Positions 1 to 9,255 are shown, counted from the first letter of the stretch. The stretch is DNA of 64,000 nt from Croceicoccus naphthovorans (GCF_001028705.1 NZ_CP011770.1:1491501-1555500), one strand, 5' to 3'. The notes: generated by a model not told the origin, from the letters alone. Made by a program: numbers and translations.

Positions 1-1
1 T

Positions 2-109
2 CCGCAGGGCGCGGACCCACGCCGGACGGCAAGCGCGGTCAACCGCGCGACGCAGACCGGTCTGGCGCGCACGGCCCGCAAGGGACTGGCCGGGGGGATC
101 GACCGATGA
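2..109 (+). CDS. C-terminal end of an upstream phage tail protein (partial)
   Basis: An open frame enters from the left edge and ends at a TGA that overlaps the next start as ATGA at 106-109. About 35 residues are visible, rich in Arg, Ala, Gly and Thr. In siphophage and gene-transfer-agent clusters the gene before a DUF2460 protein is usually the tape-measure protein, whose C-terminus is often basic and Ala/Gly-rich. That identity is inferred from position only. Confidence 0.4.
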   Translation, partial: PQGADPRRTASAVNRATQTGLARTARKGLAGGIDR

Positions 110-729
110 TCGACGACGTGCGCCTGCCCGAAAACTGGTCGAAGGGGTCGAGCGGCGGTCCGGCGTTCCTGACCGATGTCGTGGCGCTGGATTCGGGCGA
201 TGAGGACCGCGAGGAACGGTGGGAGAACCCGTTGGCGCAATACGATATCGCGCACAATGTGCGCACGCCCGCCGACATCGCATCGCTGCGCGCGTTTCAC
301 CGGGCGCGGCGTGGGGCATCGCGCGGGTTCCTGCTGAAAGACTGGATCGAATATACCAGCGCGGCGGACGGCCAGACTGCGCCGACGGCCACCGATCAGC
401 CGATCGGGACGGGCGACGGGGTGGAGACGGTCTTTGCCATCGTCAAGCGCTATGCCGACGTCGGCGGGCTGTACGACCATCCGATCCGCTGGCCGGTAAC
501 CGGCACGGTGGTGGTCGCGCTGGACGGCGTGCCGCAAGTTGGCGGGTTCACGGTGCAGCGCGGTGACGGCACGGTGACTTTTGCGGTTGCCCCCGGTGCG
601 GGTGTGGCGGTGACCTGCGGGTACGAATTCGACGTGCCGGTGCGGTTCACCGAAGACCTGCTGTCGGTCAGCTGGGACACGATCAATTCGCGCAGCGCCG
701 GTTCGGTGCCGCTTCAGGAAGTGCGCTGA
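106..729 (+). CDS. DUF2460 phage distal tail protein (GTA g12-like)
   Basis: A 207-residue protein of the DUF2460 family, equivalent by order to g12 of alphaproteobacterial gene transfer agents. The N-terminus (MIDDVRLPENWSKGSSGGP) and the segment with Arg-Gly-Phe-Leu-Leu-Lys-Asp-Trp near residue 80 are typical. Family members are structural proteins of the distal tail. The start ATG overlaps the upstream stop and the stop lies directly before the next ATG, so the gene belongs to one translationally coupled tail operon. Length is normal for the family. Confidence 0.88.
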   Translation: MIDDVRLPENWSKGSSGGPAFLTDVVALDSGDEDREERWENPLAQYDIAHNVRTPADIASLRAFHRARRGASRGFLLKDWIEYTSAADGQTAPTATDQPIGTGDGVETVFAIVKRYADVGGLYDHPIRWPVTGTVVVALDGVPQVGGFTVQRGDGTVTFAVAPGAGVAVTCGYEFDVPVRFTEDLLSVSWDTINSRSAGSVPLQEVR

Positions 730-1683
730 ATGGCCCGCACGCTTGATCCCCTGCTGGACGCCGCGCTGGCGCAATCGCCGCGCAAGGGGGCCGAAATCGC
801 GATCGTCGAATCGCGCCAAGGCAACCGGCAGCGCCTGACGACCTGGGATCGTCCTCTGTCGATCGACCTTGGGCTTGGCGACGGGACGGAAACCTGCACG
901 CCCGGCATGATGCATTCGGCGATCACGCTGGCTGCCGGGATGGATGCCAGCCATTTCGAGATGTCCGGCCCCATCGGCGGGGCCTTTACCGAAGAGCGGG
1001 TGCTGGGCGGGTACTGGCGTTCGGCGCGGGTCTGGCTGGGCTGGACATCGCCGGGGGTGGCGGATCCGCTGCCCGTCGCCGCGCTGATGGCCGGACGGGT
1101 CGGCGAATACCGGGTCGAGGGGCGACGCTGGGTTCTGGAAGTGCGCAATGCCGCCGATGGCTTCAACCAGTCGATCGGGCGGGTGCTGTCGCCATACTGC
1201 ACGCACGATTACGGCGATGCCAAGTGCACGAAGGTGCGCACGCCCTATGCCTGCGAGGTGACTTATGTCGCCAGCTCGTTTTCTTTCGCGGTCGATATCG
1301 GCGGTGAGCATCCCGACGATTTCTTCGAGTTCGGCGATGTGACTTTCGATAGCGGCGCGCTGGCCGGACTGGAGGGTGAAGTGTTCCGGTTCACCGGCGA
1401 TACCGCGTCGGTAGAGTTGCTGGCGCCGATGCCGGTCGCGCCGCAGGTGGGTGATACGCTGACACTCTATCGCGGATGTTCGAAGTTGCGTCTTTCCGAC
1501 GATCCGACACTGCCGACCTGCCTTACCAACGAGAACGTGATCAATTTCGGTGGGCATCCGGAAGTTCCGGGCACCGAGCAATACTTCAAGATTGCATCGC
1601 CGGGAACCGGCGTGAGCCGCCGGCGGGGCACGCTGGGCGGCGACACCGGCGGGCTGACTTCGGCCCATCCGGGGGCGGCATGA
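730..1683 (+). CDS. DUF2163 / BR0599-family phage tail hub protein (GTA g13-like)
   Basis: A 317-residue protein with the DUF2163 architecture: an N-terminal beta-rich region and a C-terminal Cys-containing region. Cysteines in the stretch Tyr-Cys-Thr-His-Asp-Tyr-Gly-Asp-Ala-Lys-Cys (about residues 157-167), and later near Gly-Cys-Ser and Pro-Thr-Cys, are characteristic of the BR0599 region; in GTA g13 they bind an Fe-S cluster. It follows DUF2460 without a gap and overlaps the peptidase gene by ATGA, which is the conserved order of distal tail modules in alphaproteobacterial phages and GTAs. Confidence 0.88.
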   Translation: MARTLDPLLDAALAQSPRKGAEIAIVESRQGNRQRLTTWDRPLSIDLGLGDGTETCTPGMMHSAITLAAGMDASHFEMSGPIGGAFTEERVLGGYWRSARVWLGWTSPGVADPLPVAALMAGRVGEYRVEGRRWVLEVRNAADGFNQSIGRVLSPYCTHDYGDAKCTKVRTPYACEVTYVASSFSFAVDIGGEHPDDFFEFGDVTFDSGALAGLEGEVFRFTGDTASVELLAPMPVAPQVGDTLTLYRGCSKLRLSDDPTLPTCLTNENVINFGGHPEVPGTEQYFKIASPGTGVSRRRGTLGGDTGGLTSAHPGAA

Positions 1684-2114
1684 TCAGCGGGGCGGATATC
1701 GTGACCGCCGCGCGCGGGTGGATCGGCACGCCGTTCGCGTGGGGGCAGGCGCTGCGCGGCAAGGGTTGCGACTGCAAGGGGCTGATCGTCGGCGTGGCGC
1801 GCGAACTGGCGCTGCCCGGCGCGGACAGCATCGAGGCGCAGTTCGTCGGTTATCGCGACAGGGTCGATGCGGATCGTCTCGTCGCCGGGATGCGGCGCAA
1901 TTTTGACCCTGTGAACGTCGCGCAGGACGGCGATGTCCTGTTGCTGACCGTTTCGGGCAAGCCGCAGCATCTGGCGATCTACGCCGGTGCCGGGCGGATG
2001 ATTCACACATACTCGCGCGGCCCGGACTGCGTGATCGAGGTGCCGATGGCGTCGATCTGGCGGCGGGCGGTCGCCAGCGTGTGGCGCTGGAAATTCGAAG
2101 AAGGGGCAAACTGA
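1680..2114 (+). CDS. NlpC/P60 family tail-associated cell wall peptidase (GTA g14-like)
   Basis: A 144-residue NlpC/P60 hydrolase. The catalytic Cys is expected at residue 32, in Gly-Cys-Asp-Cys-Lys-Gly-Leu, and the His in Gln-His-Leu-Ala-Ile-Tyr. Such tail peptidases cut peptidoglycan stem peptides during DNA entry. The start at 1680 forms an ATGA overlap with the DUF2163 stop, and its own stop overlaps the next ATG (TGATG at 2112-2116). An in-frame extension to 1476 is open but would run deep into the upstream gene, so it was rejected. Confidence 0.9.
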   Translation: MISGADIVTAARGWIGTPFAWGQALRGKGCDCKGLIVGVARELALPGADSIEAQFVGYRDRVDADRLVAGMRRNFDPVNVAQDGDVLLLTVSGKPQHLAIYAGAGRMIHTYSRGPDCVIEVPMASIWRRAVASVWRWKFEEGAN

Positions 2115-4978
2115 TGGCGGTCGATCCCGTCTCTCTGGCCGTGACCGCCGCGTTGATGGCGGCGCAGATGGCCATGCAGGCGAGTCAGGAAATCGAGGGT
2201 CCGCGCATGCAGGACCTGACGGCGACGGTGGCCGATTACGGCACGCCGCTGAACAACTGTTACGGGCGGCGCTGGCTGACCTGCCCGTGTTTCTATGCCG
2301 AGGATATCCGCGAGCGAAAGAAGAAGCGGAAGACCAAGGGCGGCAAGTACAACGAATACACCTATTTCGGCACCTTCGCGGTGCATATTGCCGATCATGC
2401 CATATCGGGCGTGCGCAAGATCAAGTTCGACGGGCACCTGGTCTATGACGCCACGGCATCGGGCGCGAAGATCTACAAGCTGGATGACGATTACGACCTG
2501 TCGTCGAACATGCGGATTTATTACGGTTCGGCGACGCAGGAACCCGATCCGCGCATGCTGGCCAGCACCGAGGCGAAATACGGCCCCGGCACCTGCCCGG
2601 CCTATCGGGGCCAGTCCTATCTGTTTCTGGAGGATATCCCGCTGGAAAAGGTCGGCAATCGCATGCCGATCGTTTCGGTCGAGGTCAGCCGCGCCCCCGC
2701 GCAGATGGGCGGGGAAGACGGAAACGGCGTGCCGGTCGGCAGCGGCGGCGGCGATGGCGGCGATACGGAATACATGCAGATCGGGTGGGCCTATCGCCAG
2801 TATCAACCCGAACCGAGCAACTTCCCGAGTGGGTCGAATACCGGATCCCCGACTTATATAGAAACAGCAGTTCAGGCATCGCGCTATCCGGTTCCGTGGG
2901 ACGACAGCGTCTATAACGCCGGGAAGGACGCCGAATACGATGCCTTCGTAGCAGCGGCGGAGCTGCCGCTGATCAATATTTTTACGGGATACTACGCGGG
3001 CGATTTCTATGCCGCGAACGACCCGAGCTATTGGCTTGACGAAACGCAGATTGCCTATGCCATGTACTATGCGGGCTATGGGTTCGAGCAAGGCCGATAC
3101 CTTGTCGACATGGAAGATCGCACGCGGGTGAATCATCCGACTCAGCTGACGATCCTGTACACGCCGGGCAGCAACTGGGCCTATGAAAAGCACCAGCATG
3201 TCGGGGTGGGTGCCTTCATTCCGGTGTACGATTCGCAGCAGGTGATCGAGATCGAAGCGCCGCCTTTGCCGTGGTTCTGGTCATCCAGCGATCCGGTGGA
3301 GGAAGCGCCGCTGCCCGAAGATGACAGCGTACCGCTGAGCGCGATCCTGATGGATATCGCGCGGCGCGTGGGCATGGTGGCGGACGACTATGATGTCTCC
3401 CAGACCGAGGCGATCATCGTTACGGGATTCAACTGGTCGCAAAGTTCCGCCAAGCAGATCGTCGGGCCGCTTCAGGATGTCTACGATTTCGATTTTCGCC
3501 CGCACGATTTCCTGCTGGAAGCGGTGCGGCGCGGTGGGGAATCGCTGGGCACCATCACTGATTTCGCGCAGGCCGACCCGCTGTACAGGTTGCCATCGCC
3601 TTCGGATACCGACCTGCCCCGGCGCATCTTTCTGAACTTTGCCGATGTCGATGCGGACCAGCAGACCAATACCGCCGTTTCGCAGCGGCGTGGGTCGGCG
3701 GTGGACGGAGTGCGCGACCTGTCGATCGACATGACCAAACTGGCGCTGAACCCGGACGAGGCGCGCCAGTTCGCCGACCGGTATCTGCGGCGCAAGTGGT
3801 TCGGCATCACGCAGGCCAGCAACTCGCTGCCCCGCCGCGACATGGGAATAGAGCCGGGCGACGTGTGGACGCCGGTGTTCGGCAATTCGGCGCTGACCAT
3901 GCGCAGCACACGGGTCGTGATCCCGGCCAGCGGTGCGCTGGAAATGGAGTGGGAGGCCGACGCGCCCGAACTGGCGGTGCTGTCCGGCGCGGCCGGGGCG
4001 GGGGCCGATGGTATTCCGCCGGCGGAGATCTACACCCTGGCCGAGACCGAGGGCGCGGTTATGGACCTGCCCCTGCTGGTCGACGCGCACGATCAGACCA
4101 CGCCCTTTGCCTATATCGCGGCAGGTCCGCTGGGTGACGAGGGCGCATGGCCCGGGGCCGATTTCGCGCAGAGCGATACCGGCGACGAAGACACTTTCGA
4201 ACTGGAATGGGACGGCATCGACAGCCTGTACGAAGCCTATATCGGCACGGTGGGCGCAGCCTTGCCCGATGCCAAGCCGTGGAACGTCGACAATGCCAGC
4301 ACGATCGAGGTCGTGCTGAATTCGGGCGAGCTGGTCAGCGCGACGCTGGACGACCTGATCGACGACGGCACGCTCAATCTGGCCCTGATCGGGGAAGAGA
4401 TCGTGCAGTTTCAGACCGCGACGCTGACCGACGACCTGACCTATACGCTGAGCGGCTTTCTGCGGGGCGTGCGGGGCACGGAACGGGCGATGCCGGGCCA
4501 TGTGGCCGGGGAACGCTTCGTGCTGCTGGACGCGGCGAAAAAGCACACGATGGGCGCCAGCGAGATCGGCGATACCGACAGCTATATCGCGCACACCGTG
4601 GGCCGGGGGATCAATACCGAGGATGCCTTCGACGTGGCGTTCACCGGCGCGGCGCACCGGCCCTATGCGGCGGTGCATGGCAGTACGGCGCAGAGCGGGG
4701 CGGACTGGCTGTTCGATGCGGTGCGGCGCACGCGCATCGGCGCCACCACACTGAACGGGCAGGACGTGCCGCTGGGCGAAGCGTCGGAGGCGTGGGAGCT
4801 GGACATTCTGGACGGCGGAACCGTCGTCCGCACGCTGACCGGAACAAGCCTGCCGATCACCTATGCCGAGGGGGATCAGATCACCGATTTCGGCGCGCCG
4901 CTGGGCACGGCCCCGGATGCCAGGCTCTACCAGATGAACCCGACGCTAAACCTTCGCGGCTATCCCCTGACCTTCTGA
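2114..4978 (+). CDS. Phage tail tip / host specificity protein (Phage-tail_3-like)
   Basis: A 954-residue protein at the position of GTA g15 and of siphophage tail-tip (lambda J-like) proteins. Near residues 30-55 it has a TPLNNCYGRR segment, then a Lys/Arg-rich loop, which is typical of putative phage tail proteins with a Phage-tail_3 region. I see no TIM-barrel-like N-terminal domain of the kind in true GTA g15, and the protein is shorter than GTA g15. The internal ATG at 2114 is preferred over 2081 because it gives TGATG coupling to the peptidase. It probably forms the tail tip that contacts the cell surface. Confidence 0.85.
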   Translation: MAVDPVSLAVTAALMAAQMAMQASQEIEGPRMQDLTATVADYGTPLNNCYGRRWLTCPCFYAEDIRERKKKRKTKGGKYNEYTYFGTFAVHIADHAISGVRKIKFDGHLVYDATASGAKIYKLDDDYDLSSNMRIYYGSATQEPDPRMLASTEAKYGPGTCPAYRGQSYLFLEDIPLEKVGNRMPIVSVEVSRAPAQMGGEDGNGVPVGSGGGDGGDTEYMQIGWAYRQYQPEPSNFPSGSNTGSPTYIETAVQASRYPVPWDDSVYNAGKDAEYDAFVAAAELPLINIFTGYYAGDFYAANDPSYWLDETQIAYAMYYAGYGFEQGRYLVDMEDRTRVNHPTQLTILYTPGSNWAYEKHQHVGVGAFIPVYDSQQVIEIEAPPLPWFWSSSDPVEEAPLPEDDSVPLSAILMDIARRVGMVADDYDVSQTEAIIVTGFNWSQSSAKQIVGPLQDVYDFDFRPHDFLLEAVRRGGESLGTITDFAQADPLYRLPSPSDTDLPRRIFLNFADVDADQQTNTAVSQRRGSAVDGVRDLSIDMTKLALNPDEARQFADRYLRRKWFGITQASNSLPRRDMGIEPGDVWTPVFGNSALTMRSTRVVIPASGALEMEWEADAPELAVLSGAAGAGADGIPPAEIYTLAETEGAVMDLPLLVDAHDQTTPFAYIAAGPLGDEGAWPGADFAQSDTGDEDTFELEWDGIDSLYEAYIGTVGAALPDAKPWNVDNASTIEVVLNSGELVSATLDDLIDDGTLNLALIGEEIVQFQTATLTDDLTYTLSGFLRGVRGTERAMPGHVAGERFVLLDAAKKHTMGASEIGDTDSYIAHTVGRGINTEDAFDVAFTGAAHRPYAAVHGSTAQSGADWLFDAVRRTRIGATTLNGQDVPLGEASEAWELDILDGGTVVRTLTGTSLPITYAEGDQITDFGAPLGTAPDARLYQMNPTLNLRGYPLTF

Positions 4979-4990
4979 ACGGACAAAGAC

Positions 4991-6343
4991 ATGACGACAC
5001 CGACTTACGGGCTGATCGAATGGGCAGCCGCACAGGCATCCCCGTGGGTGCCGCACAATGCCGCGCTGCGCGCGCTGGAGGCAGTATCGCGCGGCAGCGT
5101 GCTGGACCGCGACCTGACGGCGCCGCCCGGATCGTGCAACGACGGGGCCTGTTATCTGGTTGCGGCATCGGCCACCGGCCTGTGGGCGGGGCATGACGGC
5201 AAGCTGGCCATCGCGGTGGGCACCGATGCGGCCAGCGGGTGGATTTTCCTGATCGTCGCGACAGAGGGCCAGATCCTGTGGGTCGAGGACGAAGCTGTCC
5301 GCATTGAATACGTCTCCGGTGCATGGGCGGCGCTGGTGCTGGGCAGCGGTTCGGCCAGCGGGCTCGACGTCGATACCGATGGGGCGCTTGCGGCAAACAG
5401 CGACAGCCTGATTGCCACGCAAAAGGCGGTGAAGACCTATGTCGACAACGCCGTGGCAGGGTTGTTCGATTTCAAGGGGGCGATCGATTGCTCGGCCAAT
5501 CCGAACTATCCGGCGGGTGTGATCGGCGATGCGTGGCTGGTGTCGGTCGCAGGCAAGATTGGCGGGGCATCGGGCGCGGATGTCGAGGTGGGCGACGTCA
5601 TCATCGCCAGCGCGGACAACGCGGGTGGAGATCAGGCAACGGTCGGCGGTGACTGGTTCATCCTGAATGTGAACATCACCGGGGGCGGTGGTGGGGGAGG
5701 CTCTGTCGCGGCAAAGGACGATGGAAGCACGGTTGTCGCTGCGGCAACTGCTTTCAATTTTACCGGCGCGGGGGTGGTGGTCACCGATGCGGGCGGTGGA
5801 CAAGCGGATATCGCGATTCCCGGCGGCGGTGCGGGGTTGAAGCAGATTTCCATTCCTGCCGGGGCGATGAAGGTTCGCACGACGAACGGGGCGGCGGCGG
5901 GGTCGGTTGAGACCGCGACGAACAAGCACATGGTCGACAGCCTCGATTTCGACGCAGCGACGCAGGAATATGCGCAGTTCAGCCTTATGCTGCCGCAAAG
6001 CTGGGATGCGGGTACGCTGGCCTTTATCTTTCACTGGACGACGACCGGGACGACCGGCGACGTGATCTGGGGCGTTCAGGGCCTGTGTCGCGGCGATGGC
6101 GACGATCTCGACGGCGCATGGGGAACGGCGGTCGAAGTCACCGATACCTGTCAGGGCGCAAACAAGACGCACAAGAGCGCGACGACGGCGGCGATGACCA
6201 TCGGCGGCACCCCGGCCAAGGGCAAGCGCGTGGCGTTGCAGTTCTATCGCAAGGCGGCGGATGGCGGCGATACGCTGACGGTCGATGCGAAGCTGCAGGA
6301 AGTGACCGTGATCTACAACACCGACGCGGCGACCGACGCATGA
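4991..6343 (+). CDS. DUF2793 domain phage tail fibre-like protein
   Basis: A 450-residue protein whose first ~120 residues match the DUF2793 pattern (start MTTPTYGLIEWAAAQ; Gly-Ser-Cys-Asn-Asp-Gly-Ala-Cys-Tyr-Leu-Val; Trp-Ile-Phe near residue 78), common in sphingomonad prophage tail proteins. The middle holds an all-beta region with a Gly run (about residues 231-237) and the C-terminal third looks like a receptor-binding or trimerising beta domain. It follows the tail-tip gene by 12 bp and overlaps the next gene by ATGA. It is probably the primary fibre or adhesin attached to the tail tip. Confidence 0.8.
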   Translation: MTTPTYGLIEWAAAQASPWVPHNAALRALEAVSRGSVLDRDLTAPPGSCNDGACYLVAASATGLWAGHDGKLAIAVGTDAASGWIFLIVATEGQILWVEDEAVRIEYVSGAWAALVLGSGSASGLDVDTDGALAANSDSLIATQKAVKTYVDNAVAGLFDFKGAIDCSANPNYPAGVIGDAWLVSVAGKIGGASGADVEVGDVIIASADNAGGDQATVGGDWFILNVNITGGGGGGGSVAAKDDGSTVVAAATAFNFTGAGVVVTDAGGGQADIAIPGGGAGLKQISIPAGAMKVRTTNGAAAGSVETATNKHMVDSLDFDAATQEYAQFSLMLPQSWDAGTLAFIFHWTTTGTTGDVIWGVQGLCRGDGDDLDGAWGTAVEVTDTCQGANKTHKSATTAAMTIGGTPAKGKRVALQFYRKAADGGDTLTVDAKLQEVTVIYNTDAATDA

Positions 6344-7758
6344 GTTATGCGATGATGGGCCCGCTGGCGGTGCGGCGGCGGGGGAGCGGTCAAACCATGC
6401 AGTTCGTCGGTCGGCAGTCCTACACATGGGGGCCGGGCGGATCGCAGGCGTTCAACCTCAACAGCCTGACCGGGGGCGAGGCCAGTCCTTCGACGATCAA
6501 GGCAGGCGACACGATCATCTGCGTCTATGCGATGTCGTTCGAAAACACGCTTGTACCTAACGGCATGAACGACAACCCCGGCTTTTACGGACTGACGTGG
6601 GACCAGCGAACGTCTGGAGGCGGCAGCGCGACCAGTGTCCTGCAAATTCTTTATCAGATGGAGCCACTGGTCGATGGAGCGGTCACGGGTTCTTTCTTCG
6701 CTGCTGTAGCACCGGGCGGGTGCGTTGCGCACTTCTATGTGTTCCGCAATCTGCATCCGAGACGCCTGAGTGTTTCGCAGGTTGGGAGCCTCGATCCTGC
6801 GGCGATCACATTGCCCACGACCCCTGCGCTTGCTCTTATCGGCGTTTCCGGCGTGCATACGTCGGGCACAGCGTCCTTCAGCGGATTTGGCGATGCGACG
6901 GATACCGTGCAGGGCAATTACGATGGCTCCACCCGCGACGTTCTTTCGGGCGTAGGCCTCAAGCGCAATATCGTCGCATCCCCGTATGACCCGACAGCTT
7001 GGACCGCCTCGGCTTTGAGTGCATACCGCGATGCGACAGTTTTGGGCTTCAAGGAAAAAGTCGCCACCAGCGATGCCTTTCGTAAGGTGCCAATCTTGAT
7101 CACCGGGGGGGCGGCAACAGGCAACGAGGCGCTGAATTACGGTTGGGCTGGTACGGATTCTTATGGCACGGCCAAGACCACGACGGCGGTAACGCTGATG
7201 GGCGCGAACGCGATTTCGTTCAACGGCTCGCAGAGCGTCGAACTGGATCGCAGTCTACCGGAGGCGTGGTTCCACCCATCGATCGTCATGCGCGATCACG
7301 ACTGGACGCTGGAAGGAGCGGTGAGGTTTAACAGCACTGCCGACCCGATCATTCTTGTTCGAAATTACGACAAGACGAACGAGCTGATGTTCTCGTTTTT
7401 GAAAAATACCGGACAACTTATATTTGTCTCCACGACCGATGGAACGGTTGCAACGCAAAATGTCGTCCAAGGTACGTGGACCCCATCAACGGGCGTCGAT
7501 TATTTTGTCCGCGCGACCTGCGATTATCCGACTGTCCGACTGTTTGCGGGGCCGGTTGGTGGGACCGCTACGCTAATCGCCAAAAACACGTTATCCGGCC
7601 CGGTTTACCAAGGCACTGGCACGACAGTTATGGGGCGGGTTCTGGGTGGCGGTGCTGGCCTGAACGGTTACATGGGCGAATGGCGGTTCTCGCATGAGGC
7701 CCTGAATACGACCGACGACAGTTTCACCGCGCCGTCAACGCCGTGGCCGAGGACTTGA
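6340..7758 (+). CDS. Second fibre-like protein with C-terminal LamG/concanavalin-like domain
   Basis: A 472-residue protein that starts at the ATG overlapping the DUF2793 stop (ATGA, 6340-6343). The first ~250 residues are a beta-rich region of no recognised family. The last ~170 residues, with Asp-Trp-Thr-Leu-Glu-Gly, Gly-Arg-Val-Leu and Gly-Glu-Trp-Arg-Phe-Ser, resemble the LamG-like jelly rolls found on phage adhesins. Downstream of about 6,550 base composition drops and codon use becomes less GC-biased than in the tail genes before it. That fits a recently exchanged host-range module. Receptor binding is inferred. Confidence 0.65.
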   Translation: MSYAMMGPLAVRRRGSGQTMQFVGRQSYTWGPGGSQAFNLNSLTGGEASPSTIKAGDTIICVYAMSFENTLVPNGMNDNPGFYGLTWDQRTSGGGSATSVLQILYQMEPLVDGAVTGSFFAAVAPGGCVAHFYVFRNLHPRRLSVSQVGSLDPAAITLPTTPALALIGVSGVHTSGTASFSGFGDATDTVQGNYDGSTRDVLSGVGLKRNIVASPYDPTAWTASALSAYRDATVLGFKEKVATSDAFRKVPILITGGAATGNEALNYGWAGTDSYGTAKTTTAVTLMGANAISFNGSQSVELDRSLPEAWFHPSIVMRDHDWTLEGAVRFNSTADPIILVRNYDKTNELMFSFLKNTGQLIFVSTTDGTVATQNVVQGTWTPSTGVDYFVRATCDYPTVRLFAGPVGGTATLIAKNTLSGPVYQGTGTTVMGRVLGGGAGLNGYMGEWRFSHEALNTTDDSFTAPSTPWPRT

Positions 7759-7765
7759 TGGCAGA

Positions 7766-8620
7766 TCAGAACTTTGACGAAAGCGATCGATATGCTTCAA
7801 AGCATAGCTTTCCGGCCTCAGCGAGCAATTTTGGATATTCGCCAAAGGGGGTTACTGCCTTACCGGACCTGATTTTGTACGGTGTGCGGTGAAATCTACG
7901 CTTGTTTGTAGACATCATCGGCGTCCAATATCGGCAGCCTTCAAAATAGTAGTGAGTGACTTGGCTTTGCCGCGAGCGAGACCGGTCAATTATAGGATTA
8001 CCACCGTGCAAAAGGTTGGCGGACCAGATCAAGGCCTGCCCTTTCCGCAAATGCGCTTCCAACGGTTTCATTCCTTCGCATAGCTTCCGAATTGCCGGTT
8101 CGTAGTGCTCAGAGTAAAGTTTATAGCCGCCTTTACCCCATTTCGAGACGCCAAGATCGTCCATCGTCAGGTGCGGCATGGTGTGCGAGCCGGGATAATA
8201 ATGCAGCGGCCCGTTTTCGGCGTCGGTGTCCTCCAGCGCGACCCAAACGCCAGCCATGAAGTCTTTCGGAAGACTGCTGAAATGGATCGTGTCGGAGTGC
8301 GTTAGTTGCTGGGTGCCGACGGGGAAATTGAGAGTTTGAAAGGCAAACGGTTCTCGCCCGTATAGCAGGGCCAACACGCGTTCGACCTCAGTGTTGAGCG
8401 CCAGTTCCTTGACGGCGGGCACCGTTTTCCAAGCGTCCTGAATTCGGGTGGGGTCGCTACCGTATTTGACGCCCTCGATAATCCGGTCGGGCAGGTCGGC
8501 GATGTCGAGGTCGATGACAGCGTAGCCCTTCGTTCGAAATTCATCGAACAACGGGCGATCCGCCGCAGGGATAGACGAAGTGTCGGGATCGTCTTGGAGA
8601 AATAAAGGGACTGTCTGCAT
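7766..8620 (-). CDS. Phytanoyl-CoA dioxygenase (PhyH) family Fe(II)/2-oxoglutarate oxygenase, prophage cargo
   Basis: A 284-residue PhyH-family protein with a complete metal triad: His108-Ser-Asp110 in Thr-His-Ser-Asp-Thr-Ile-His-Phe, and distal His205 in Leu-Leu-His-Gly-Gly-Asn. Arg214 or Arg216 is a candidate 2-oxoglutarate ligand. The block Gly-Pro-Leu-His-Tyr-Tyr-Pro-Gly-Ser-His is typical. The family hydroxylates small molecules or sugar/lipid substrates; the substrate here is unknown. It lies antisense to the phage operon, 7 bp from the convergent fibre gene, with lower GC than its neighbours. That is the classic layout of an independently expressed cargo gene (moron). A role in altering the host surface is inference. 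Confidence 0.85.
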   Translation of the reverse strand: MQTVPLFLQDDPDTSSIPAADRPLFDEFRTKGYAVIDLDIADLPDRIIEGVKYGSDPTRIQDAWKTVPAVKELALNTEVERVLALLYGREPFAFQTLNFPVGTQQLTHSDTIHFSSLPKDFMAGVWVALEDTDAENGPLHYYPGSHTMPHLTMDDLGVSKWGKGGYKLYSEHYEPAIRKLCEGMKPLEAHLRKGQALIWSANLLHGGNPIIDRSRSRQSQVTHYYFEGCRYWTPMMSTNKRRFHRTPYKIRSGKAVTPFGEYPKLLAEAGKLCFEAYRSLSSKF

Positions 8621-8695
8621 GGTTACTCAGCCATCGGAATCGCGCGCAATCTCTGACCGAACATCCTGAACATCAAGTAAAAACGGGGTCATGAA

Positions 8696-8839
8696 ATGAA
8701 GGGCAGGTTGCTTGCCCTCGTCGGCGCGGGTGCGCTGGCGGGGGTTTTTGTCGTGGGGCGGGCGGTTCGGCGGCGGATCGTGGCGCGGCGCATTGCGCAG
8801 GCGGCGTTGAAGCGGATTCAATCCGGGGTGCGGGTGTGA
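8696..8839 (+). CDS. Small single-span membrane protein of the lysis region
   Basis: A 47-residue frame: one hydrophobic helix (about residues 4-22, Ala/Gly/Val-rich) followed by a strongly basic tail with Arg-Arg-Arg and Ala-Arg-Arg. Its stop overlaps the GTG of the next gene (GTGTGA at 8834-8839), the same coupling used throughout this operon, which supports it as real. No family is recognised. A helix plus basic cytoplasmic tail suits a small holin-like or assembly membrane protein. Confidence 0.5.
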   Translation: MKGRLLALVGAGALAGVFVVGRAVRRRIVARRIAQAALKRIQSGVRV

Positions 8840-9255
8840 ACGATCTGGTCGATACCTGGGCCGACGTGATGCGGTGGTGGTCCCCCGGTGGCGCTTTGCT
8901 GGCGATATGGCCCTTGTCCTTCTGGCTGCGCGTGCAGGTGCGCCGTTATCTTGACGAGGGCAATCGCACCGTGGCCGTCTCGCTTTTGACGCTGATCTTC
9001 GCCGGGTCGGCTCTGGTCGCTTTTCTGCTGTTCGCGCTGTTGGCCGGCACGGTCATCCCGTTCACCAGTCGGTTGACCGGTTTCGGCCAGGACGATCACG
9101 TATTCCGTTCGATCATGGCGGCGGCGTGGACACTGGTGGCGCTGGGCGCGTGGATGTCCGCCGTGGCCCTGCGTCGATCGCGCAGGCTGGTCGCCGCGTC
9201 GTCTTTCTTCTGGTTGCTTGCGGTGGTCTTCGGCGTATCCGCAACGGCGAGCTGA
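8836..9255 (+). CDS. Polytopic membrane protein, lysis region (function unknown)
   Basis: A 139-residue protein starting at a GTG overlapping the previous stop. About four hydrophobic segments are visible (roughly residues 17-33, 46-75, 92-110 and 119-137), separated by short basic loops such as Ala-Leu-Arg-Arg-Ser-Arg-Arg. No conserved catalytic motif is seen. Its place between the tail and endolysin genes suggests a holin or other membrane component of lysis, but holins cannot be identified by sequence with confidence. Confidence 0.6.
   Translation: MNDLVDTWADVMRWWSPGGALLAIWPLSFWLRVQVRRYLDEGNRTVAVSLLTLIFAGSALVAFLLFALLAGTVIPFTSRLTGFGQDDHVFRSIMAAAWTLVALGAWMSAVALRRSRRLVAASSFFWLLAVVFGVSATAS

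Noticed and set aside
2003..6427. Several long open frames antisense to the tail genes
   Set aside because: They are Arg/His-rich translations of the complementary strand of GC-rich genes, have no recognisable domains, and lie wholly inside well-supported coding regions.
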